From assembly GCA_947466085.1 (NCBI GenBank), contig CANIEC010000018.1, forward strand, positions 1-46,407: a stretch of 46,407 bases of DNA, in the 5' to 3' direction. This document shows positions 41,097 through 46,407 of the stretch, piece by piece (position 1 is the first letter of the stretch; each line of letters starts with the position of its first letter). The translations under genes were made by a program, and so were the position numbers. The stretch is from Rhodospirillales bacterium. Lineage in GTDB: Bacteria; Pseudomonadota; Alphaproteobacteria; Reyranellales; Reyranellaceae. Below the pieces are notes generated by a model. The model made no database searches and had not been told where the DNA came from. It was given only the letters and a program-made list of their open reading frames with translations.

Positions 41097-41429
41097 ATGG
41101 ACCACCCGGTGATCCTGGTACGCGACTGGAAGCAGACCGAGGCGGCGCTGCTGGCGGCGCGCGCCTCGGGCACGGCGCCGGTCCTGCTGACGCCTGAAGA
41201 TGCCGCCTCGTTCTACGGCGCGGGATATCTCGGCGCCCTGCAGGAACGCGCGCGCGAAGAGTTCCCGGACGTGGCCTTCACGCTGATCGTCGATTGCGGC
41301 GACGCGCCGGGCTACGCACTGGCCTGCCTGCGCGCCGGGGTGCGCACGCTGTCGATGCGCACCTGGAACGAAAAGATTGCCGATATCGCCCGTCAGATGG
41401 GCGCCGAACTGGTGAGGAGACCTTCATGA
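41097..41429 (+). CDS. unrecognised 110-residue protein between two allantoinase genes
   Basis: A small soluble protein of alternating strands and helices: HPVILVRDWKQTEAALLAA, PVLLTPEDAASFYGAGYLGA, FTLIVDCGDAPGYALACLRA and the tail IADIARQMGAEL. The fourth block, a strand then DCGDAPG and a helix, looks like a ligand or catalytic loop with one Cys and two Asp. No signal or membrane segment. Its stop overlaps the next puuE start (ATGA), so both are translated together, implying a shared role in ureide catabolism. I do not recognise the family; an auxiliary or regulatory subunit is possible. The ATG at 41097 was preferred to GTG at 41088. Confidence 0.75.
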   Translation: MDHPVILVRDWKQTEAALLAARASGTAPVLLTPEDAASFYGAGYLGALQERAREEFPDVAFTLIVDCGDAPGYALACLRAGVRTLSMRTWNEKIADIARQMGAELVRRPS

Positions 41430-42349
41430 GCTGGCAACCGACTCGCGACCTGATCGGCTATGGCCCCAATCCGCCCGATCCGAAATGGCCGGGCGGCGCG
41501 CGCCTCGCGATCAACTTCGTCGTCAACTACGAGGAAGGCTCCGAACCATCGGTCCAGGACGGCGAAGGCTACACCGAGACCGGCCTCACCGAATCGAGCA
41601 CCTCCTCGATCGGCCTGAAGGGCCGCGATCTCGCCGGCGAAGGCATGTTCGAATATGGCAGCCGGGTCGGCTTCTGGCGCATCCATCGCGCCTTCCAGGA
41701 GCGCGGAATGCCGCTCACCGTGTTCGGCTGCGCGCTGGCGCTGGAGCGCAATCCGCTCGCCGCACAGGCGATCAGGGCCGCCGGCTGGGATGTCTGCTGC
41801 CATGGCTGGCGCTGGGTCCGCCACTTCCAGCTCTCCGAAGCCGAGGAACGCGAGCATATCCAGAAGGCCATCAAGTCGCTGGAGCAGACCGTCGGCGAGC
41901 GGCCGGCCGGCTGGTACTGCCGCTATGGACCCAGCGTGAACACCCGCCGCCTGCTGATCGAGGAAGGCGGCTTCACCTACGACAGCGACTACTACGGCGA
42001 GGAACTGCCCTTCTGGCAGACGGTCGAGGGCAAGCCGCACCTCGTCGTCCCCTATTCGCTGACCAACAACGACGGCAAGTACGCCGCCGGCATGGTCCAC
42101 TCCGACCAGTGGTTCGGCCTGGTGAAGGACGCTTTCGACGTCCTCTACAAGGAAGGCGCCACCCAGCCCAAGATGATGTCCGTCGGCCTGCACCAGCGCC
42201 TGATCGGCCATCCCGCGCGCATGGCAGGCCTCTGGCGCTTCCTCGACTACGTCCAGAAGCATCAGGGCGTCTGGGTCACCAAGCGCCTCGACATCGCCAA
42301 GCACTGGATCGCGACGCATCCCTACCCTGGCAAAGGTCTGAACGAATAG
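41426..42349 (+). CDS. allantoinase PuuE-like, copy 2
   Basis: A 307-residue protein collinear with copy 1 at 40153. It keeps GYGPNPPDPKWPGGARLAIN, NYEEGSEPSVQDGEGY, CHGWRWVRHFQL, WYCRYGPSVNTRRL and the same C-terminus THPYPGKGLNE. Differences cluster in the segment after DGEG (TESSTSSIGLKG against SDAAGMGQSIQG) and before the C-terminus (SVGLHQRLIGHP), so substrate choice could differ. It is translated by four-base overlap with the 110-residue gene. It converges on the MFS gene with 3 bases between the stop codons. Confidence 0.92.
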   Translation: MSWQPTRDLIGYGPNPPDPKWPGGARLAINFVVNYEEGSEPSVQDGEGYTETGLTESSTSSIGLKGRDLAGEGMFEYGSRVGFWRIHRAFQERGMPLTVFGCALALERNPLAAQAIRAAGWDVCCHGWRWVRHFQLSEAEEREHIQKAIKSLEQTVGERPAGWYCRYGPSVNTRRLLIEEGGFTYDSDYYGEELPFWQTVEGKPHLVVPYSLTNNDGKYAAGMVHSDQWFGLVKDAFDVLYKEGATQPKMMSVGLHQRLIGHPARMAGLWRFLDYVQKHQGVWVTKRLDIAKHWIATHPYPGKGLNE

Positions 42350-42352
42350 CCC

Positions 42353-43672
42353 TCAGACCTTCGCGCGCCCGGCAACCATGCGGACCTTGCCGGGCGACGC
42401 GAACCAGATCGAGGCGGCGCCCAGAACGCTGAAGCCAAGCGCCACGATGAAGGCCAGGCGATAGGCGCCCTCGTAATCGTAGAGCACCCCGGTGATCCAC
42501 GGGCCCGCGGCGCCGCCGGCCAGCAGCGAGACCATGATGATGCTGAAGATCGACCCGAAGTGCGGGCCCTCGAAGATCTCGGCCACCACCGATCCCATCA
42601 GGCTGGTGAAGGAATAGCCCAGCGCACCCTGCGACAGGACCATGAGATAGAGCAGCGGCTCCGACGGTCCGGCGCCGAGCGCCAGGAGCGCCGCATAGCA
42701 GATCACGAAGCCGGAGCCGGCGATCGTCCAGACGATCTCGCGGCCGATCCGGTCCGACAGGGCGCCGAGCAGGATCTGGCCCGGGATGCCCACCATCGCC
42801 ACGAGGCCCAGCGCCCAGGCCGCTTGCATCGGGCCGAAGCCGATCTCGACCAGATACTTGGTCTGGTGCACCTGTACCGCGTACCAGGCATAGCCCGTGC
42901 TGAAGAAGCCGATGCAGAGCCACCAGAAGCGCTGCGTGCGGACGGCCCTGGCGACGGTCCATTCGATGGCGACCCAGTGCGGATCGACGATGGCCGCGGC
43001 ACGACGCGCGGCGGCGGTGCCCGCCTCCTTCGCACCGTCCGGCAGCAGGCCGAGATCCTGCGGCCGCTTGGTGACGAACAGGTTGATCGGCAGCAGCACG
43101 AACAGGGTCATCAGCCCGAGCGCCCAGCAGGCGCTGCGCCAGCCGTCCTTCAGGATGATCGTCTGCAGCCAGGGCAGGATCAGGATCGCGCCGACGCCCA
43201 CCCCGGAAAAGGCAAGGCCGGTCGCCAGCGCGCGGCGGCGCACGAACCAGTTGGGCAGATACTGCGACTGTACGGAAAAGCTCATGCAATTCGCTCCGGC
43301 ACCCACCAGGACGCCGAGCGTCGCGTAGAGCTGCCATGGCGAGTCGATCACGGTGGCGCCCAGCAGGCCCGCCGCCGTCAGCACGACGCCGATCTCGATC
43401 ACGAAGCGCGGTCCGCGCCGGTCCATGGTCCGGCCGACGACCGGACTGATCACCGCCGACACCAGGAAGCCGAAGGAGAAGGCGCCCGCCGCCAGGCCGC
43501 GATCCCAGCCGAACTCGTCGACGATCGGCGGGAACATCAGCGAGAAGGCGGTGCGGGTGGTCACGCTCACCGCGACGGTCAGGAAAGCGATCGCGATGAT
43601 GACCCAGCCGAAGAAGAAGGGCAGGCGCGCCGCGAACGACGCCGGTCGTACGGGCAATTGGGGAGACGGCAC
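42353..43672 (-). CDS. MFS transporter, OFA/monocarboxylate type
   Basis: A 439-residue major facilitator with twelve predicted helices and the loop-2 motif GRTMDRRGPR. FFFGWVIIAIAFLTVAVSVT begins helix 1, and RTAFSLMFPPIVDEFGWDRG is typical of the oxalate/formate-monocarboxylate group. The start is GTG at 43672 with AGGA about 7 bases upstream. It ends 3 bases from the convergent puuE-like gene. In this setting it may move a carboxylate such as glyoxylate or oxamate, or a ureide, but that is inference. Confidence 0.92.
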   Translation of the reverse strand: MPSPQLPVRPASFAARLPFFFGWVIIAIAFLTVAVSVTTRTAFSLMFPPIVDEFGWDRGLAAGAFSFGFLVSAVISPVVGRTMDRRGPRFVIEIGVVLTAAGLLGATVIDSPWQLYATLGVLVGAGANCMSFSVQSQYLPNWFVRRRALATGLAFSGVGVGAILILPWLQTIILKDGWRSACWALGLMTLFVLLPINLFVTKRPQDLGLLPDGAKEAGTAAARRAAAIVDPHWVAIEWTVARAVRTQRFWWLCIGFFSTGYAWYAVQVHQTKYLVEIGFGPMQAAWALGLVAMVGIPGQILLGALSDRIGREIVWTIAGSGFVICYAALLALGAGPSEPLLYLMVLSQGALGYSFTSLMGSVVAEIFEGPHFGSIFSIIMVSLLAGGAAGPWITGVLYDYEGAYRLAFIVALGFSVLGAASIWFASPGKVRMVAGRAKV

Positions 43673-43871
43673 CGACTTATCCTTTTTCTGCGTTTCGCCA
43701 GACGCATCGTGGCCCGGAGGGGGTGACAGCCTGTCCCCACGCCCGCCCCGAGGTCAATGACGCGGCAGGTAGTCGTCCCTCCCGGGGCCCTGCCGGGACT
43801 TGAACCGGCCCTCCGGCACCGCTATCACCGGCTCCGTTTCCCCTCGAATGAACCGCTTTGGGAGCTGGCCC

Positions 43872-44792
43872 GTGAAGATCACCCGTACCGTCAAGAAGAT
43901 CCTCGACAACTACGAGAGCGATTGCCCCGGCACCAAGGCCAATCTGGCCCGCATCCTGATGCATGGCCGCCTGGGCGGCACGGGCAAGATGGTCATCCTT
44001 CCCGTCGACCAGGGCTTCGAGCACGGCCCGGCCCGCTCCTTCGCGCCGAACCCGGACGCCTACGACCCCCACTACCACTACCAGCTGGCCATCGATGCCG
44101 GCCTGAACGCCTACGCCGCCCCGCTCGGCCCGCTCGAGGCCGGCGCCGACACCTTCGCGGGCGCCATCCCGACCATCCTCAAGTGCAACTCGGCCAACTC
44201 GCTGTCGACCAACAAGGACCAGGCCGTGACGGCCACCGTGGCCGACGCGCTGCGCCTGGGCTGCTCGGCGATCGGCTTCACGATCTACCCGGGCGCCGAA
44301 GACCAGTACGAGATGATGGAAGAGATCCGCGAGCTGTCGGCGGAAGCCAAGGCGGTCGGCCTGGCCGTCGTCATGTGGTCCTATCCGCGCGGCGGCAAGC
44401 TCGACAAGGCCGGCGAGACGGCGCTGGACGTCTGCGCCTACGCCGCCCACATCGCGGCCCTGCTCGGCGCCCATATCATCAAGGTAAAGCCGCCGACCAA
44501 CGTGCTGTGGCAGCCCGAGGCGAAGGCCGCCTACGAGAAGGCCAACGTCGACATCTCGACCATGGCGGCCCGCATCAAGCACGTGATGCAGGCGACCTTC
44601 AACGGCCGCCGCATCGTCGTCTTCTCGGGCGGCGAGGCGAAGGACCTCGAGGGCCTGTTCACCGAGATCCGCAGCCTGCGCGACGGCGGCGCCAACGGCT
44701 CGATCATCGGCCGCAACACCTTCCAGCGCCCGCGCGCCGACGCGCTCGACATGCTGGACAAGATCATCGCGATCTATCAGGGCAAGATGTAG
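43872..44792 (+). CDS. class I fructose-bisphosphate aldolase (DhnA/FbaB family), GTG start
   Basis: A 306-residue Schiff-base aldolase for glycolysis and gluconeogenesis. The N-terminus reads KITRTVKKILDNYESDCPGT, followed by ARILMHGRLGGTGKMVILPV and DQGFEHGPARSFAPNPDAYD. The active-site strand holds HIIKVKPPTNVLW, and the phosphate-binding loop near the C-terminus is GSIIGRNTFQRP. The GTG at 43872 is the family start with GGAG 7 bases upstream. A terminator follows. In related genomes this gene often follows tkt-gap-pgk. Confidence 0.95.
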   Translation: MKITRTVKKILDNYESDCPGTKANLARILMHGRLGGTGKMVILPVDQGFEHGPARSFAPNPDAYDPHYHYQLAIDAGLNAYAAPLGPLEAGADTFAGAIPTILKCNSANSLSTNKDQAVTATVADALRLGCSAIGFTIYPGAEDQYEMMEEIRELSAEAKAVGLAVVMWSYPRGGKLDKAGETALDVCAYAAHIAALLGAHIIKVKPPTNVLWQPEAKAAYEKANVDISTMAARIKHVMQATFNGRRIVVFSGGEAKDLEGLFTEIRSLRDGGANGSIIGRNTFQRPRADALDMLDKIIAIYQGKM

Positions 44793-44816
44793 GAACGAGC
44801 AGAACAGCGATGCTTC

Positions 44817-44860
44817 AAGGGCGTTGGGTAACCTCCGGGTAACTCAACGCCCTTTTGCTT
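44817..44860 (+). terminator. intrinsic terminator after the aldolase gene
   Basis: AAGGGCGTTG (44817-44826) pairs with CAACGCCCTT (44845-44854), perfect over 10 bp with an 18-base loop, followed by TTGCTTTG. It starts 24 bases after the aldolase stop. Confidence 0.75.
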
Positions 44861-45232
44861 TGTTGGCGCAGCGTCGCTGCACACGCCCAGACCGGAAAGG
44901 TCAGTCGTGGGGTATCGCCGCCGGAGGGGTCAGGTGGCGTCGCTTCCCTATGGCGTCCACCTTGCCGTACTGAAGTCCGACGGATCAAAACGCGCTCCCT
45001 GTCGAGCTTCAACGGCACGACCTCTGGTTGTGGCCTGTCGGGGGCTGCTACAAATTCCACAACCTTCATGAGGGCGCTGCGTGCTTGTTGCCGATCTCGC
45101 TCCTTTTCAAATCGGCCACACTTCCAGCCGGACTTGTGTCCTCGCCGTTCGGCGAGTTGCTCCTGTGGGTCTGCCCCGCGAGCGTTCTGATGCCGCTGGT
45201 GTCAATACCGTTTTGCCGCGGATGATTGCTGG
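44861..45232. other. 372-bp region without a convincing gene
   Basis: No recognisable gene is visible. An in-frame stretch from a TTG at 45028 to a stop at 45225 would code for about 65 hydrophobic residues (including FGELLLWVCPASVLMPLVSI) directly before the membrane-protein gene, but it has no ribosome site. Another open frame from 44855 has unlikely composition. The region may include the promoter of the downstream gene. Confidence 0.35.
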
Positions 45233-45904
45233 ATGATGGCGCCACTCGGATGGTTCTTGAGCCGCATCACGATATGGGCTCAGAAGCGCGACGGGCTGGT
45301 TATCGATTCTGAGCTTGTCGCGGGCCGCGCTCCCGGGTGGGCCAGGTCGACCTTCTGGCTCTTGGTCCTGCTGATGGCTTGGCCTTTCGCACTCTGGGGG
45401 CTCATGCGGACTTTGCCCGACGCTTGGGTGATAGACGTTGCGCAAGCGACCTGGAGACTGCGACCCGGCACGTCGAACTTTTCGTTACTCTACTGCACCG
45501 GCGAGTGCCGCGATCTGGTCTTCGGGGTGATCGCGCTGCCTGCGGCCTGGGTTGTCGGCGCCTTCGGTGCGGTCTGGTGGTTCAATATCTCCGCCGCACG
45601 CGTTCAATACCAGCGAAGGCTCGTGCAAAGCCAACCGTCGCCCGTCGATAGAGCGACCGGCATCGACAGGATTGCGCTCACTTTTCGGCGCTGGCCAATT
45701 ACGGCTGCGCTGCTCGTTTCTTGCGTCGCCCTGATGACTAGCGTGCTGTCAGAATTCGTCGGTCAGGTTCACTATGGTCAGGACGGCGCCAGCACGGTGT
45801 ATACGACCTGGCGGTTTGCCCTCCCGTGCGCCGTCCTGAGCCTGACGATCGCCTCTACAGGAGCGCTGGCCGCTATAGTGCGGCGCCTGAAGCAACTGTC
45901 GTAG
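45233..45904 (+). CDS. hypothetical membrane protein
   Basis: A 223-residue protein with about four transmembrane helices, at STFWLLVLLMAWPFALWGLM, VFGVIALPAAWVVGAFGAVW, WPITAALLVSCVALMTSVLS and FALPCAVLSLTIASTGALAA. Cys residues occur in the first periplasmic or cytoplasmic loop (YCTGECRD). Not a family I recognise. G+C at third positions is lower than in the core genes, hinting at recent acquisition or weak constraint. The start is either the ATG at 45233 or 45236; neither has a strong ribosome site. Confidence 0.6.
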   Translation: MMAPLGWFLSRITIWAQKRDGLVIDSELVAGRAPGWARSTFWLLVLLMAWPFALWGLMRTLPDAWVIDVAQATWRLRPGTSNFSLLYCTGECRDLVFGVIALPAAWVVGAFGAVWWFNISAARVQYQRRLVQSQPSPVDRATGIDRIALTFRRWPITAALLVSCVALMTSVLSEFVGQVHYGQDGASTVYTTWRFALPCAVLSLTIASTGALAAIVRRLKQLS

Positions 45905-46235
45905 GAGTAGAACGATACTGGTGTGCGGGTTGCTGCAAGACCAGTCCTCCCCGGCGCCGTACGGGCATGTCCCCATCGTGCGAAAGCTGTTCACCGTCGA
46001 GGAGCTGATCTGGCAGCTGAACCGGACCAGGGCGGCGGCCGCGCGGAAGATCTGCTGACCGGACGCAGGGGCGGAAAAACGCACACAACCGAAACAAACG
46101 AAATAGTCGAAACAACTGAAGGCGGAGAGGCCCTCCGGACGTGCGTAGACGGTCGAAAAGTCCGATTCCGACAGAAATACGCAACAAAAGAACCAACCGA
46201 GACGGCGTCCGCAACAAGAATGCGCCGCGGACCCG
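45905..46235. other. 331-bp low-constraint region
   Basis: No recognisable gene is visible. A short open frame ending at 46058 (last part LFTVEELIWQLNRTRAAAAR) has no clear start. The stretch 46080-46220 is A- and C-rich on the plus strand, unlike the rest of the window, and includes a 9-bp tandem repeat. It follows the stop of the SGNH-type gene on the minus strand, so it may be an untranslated tail or a decayed gene. Confidence 0.4.
46090..46116. repeat. 9-bp tandem repeat, three units
   Basis: Three adjacent 9-bp units, CGAAACAAA, CGAAATAGT and CGAAACAAC. They differ from each other by 2-4 bases. On the minus strand they read as Leu-Phe-Arg repeats in an unlikely open frame. Confidence 0.5.
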
Positions 46236-46406
46236 CTACAGGAGGCCGTTTTCTCGAACGTACTTCGCGACCTCGCGCGCTATCAGCCCGTGGGCCGCCT
46301 GGTTCGGATGCCCGTCGCCCACGATGTAGAGGTTCGTGCCCTTGTCCCGCTCGCGCTGGAACGCCTCGGTGAGGTCGAGCAGCCTGGTGTCGCCGATGAC
46401 GCGCTG
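46236..46406 (-). CDS. C-terminal part of an SGNH/GDSL-type hydrolase (5' end outside the window)
   Basis: The last 56 residues of a leftward gene that enters from the right edge. They include DTRLLDLTEAFQRERDKG, YIVGDGHPNQAAHGLIAREV and the end KYVRENGLL. The DGHPNxxAH block is the block-V Asp-x-x-His of SGNH hydrolases, including AlgJ/AlgX-like acetyltransferases and lipases, and lies at the right distance from the C-terminus. The N-terminal Ser and Asn blocks are not in the window, so the exact subfamily is open. Confidence 0.7.
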   Translation of the reverse strand, partial: QRVIGDTRLLDLTEAFQRERDKGTNLYIVGDGHPNQAAHGLIAREVAKYVRENGLL

Positions 46407-46407
46407 C

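Noticed and set aside
39580..41097. A 505-residue open frame antisense to the ureidoglycolate lyase and PuuE genes
   Set aside because: It spans the end of one gene and two others, has the composition of a shadow frame and no family blocks, while the plus strand has clear enzymes.
43780..43815. Sequence like a tRNA T-arm (GGTTCAAGTCCC on the minus strand)
   Set aside because: The 5-bp stem does not close, there is no matching acceptor, D-arm or anticodon arm upstream, and no CCA end. Probably chance similarity in GC-rich DNA before the aldolase gene.
45028..45225. A 65-residue hydrophobic open frame with TTG start before the membrane-protein gene
   Set aside because: It has a plausible spacing to the next gene, but lacks a ribosome site and an ATG, and its composition is not clearly that of a real protein. 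It was left as part of the intergenic region.

Overview
The window looks like chromosomal DNA of a GC-rich alphaproteobacterium. Third codon positions are overwhelmingly G or C, the housekeeping gene order matches the alphaproteobacterial pattern (yebC-ruvCAB-ybgC-tolQRAB-pal-cpoB-tilS-ftsH-folP-glmM), and solute-binding proteins are numerous. A soil Reyranella/Rhodospirillales- or Hyphomicrobiales-type organism would fit, but the genus is a guess.

Left part (1-12.3 kb, accessory metabolism): the tail of an unidentified gene; an orphan Bug/TctC periplasmic binding protein; a 99-aa orphan protein; a polytopic membrane protein with a possible GT-C-like signature; and a leftward operon for a carbohydrate-type ABC importer (binding protein, two permeases, ATPase) followed by an SDR and an Ldh_2-family dehydrogenase. 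A PLP aminotransferase, an apparently shortened DUF2200 protein and an alpha/beta hydrolase follow.

Central part (12.3-29.4 kb, core genome, all leftward): yebC, ruvC, ruvA, ruvB, ybgC, tolQ, tolR, tolA, tolB, pal, cpoB, tilS, ftsH, folP, glmM, thiD. Many of these overlap by 1-10 bases. A perfect hairpin terminator lies between pal and cpoB. Upstream sits a second leftward cluster, a DUF4164-like gene, zapA, 6S RNA, 5-formyltetrahydrofolate cyclo-ligase and a YmdB-type phosphoesterase. It ends in two tandem terminators, with an unexplained noncoding stretch just before them.

Right part (29.4-44.9 kb): transketolase and GAPDH (rightward, strong terminator), then about 11 kb of ureide catabolism, then a class I fructose-bisphosphate aldolase. 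The ureide block holds a GntR regulator with an M20 amidohydrolase, divergent from a PuuE-like deacetylase, a Pot/Afu-type ABC importer, ureidoglycolate lyase, two further PuuE-type allantoinases flanking an unrecognised 110-aa protein, and a convergent MFS transporter. The divergent promoter region has two ATGTGCACAT palindromes 21 bp apart, probably the operators of the GntR protein. The block seems to interrupt a tkt-gap-(pgk)-fba arrangement.

The most interesting items are the ureide block with three NodB-fold paralogues and an unknown sandwiched protein, the paired operators, a palindromic repeat that supplies the ribosome-binding site and first codons of an ABC permease gene, the 6S RNA gene, and a possible small RNA before the tandem terminators. 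The right end (44.9-46.4 kb) looks less constrained: a small membrane protein, a stretch with 9-bp tandem repeats, and the C-terminus of an SGNH-type hydrolase.
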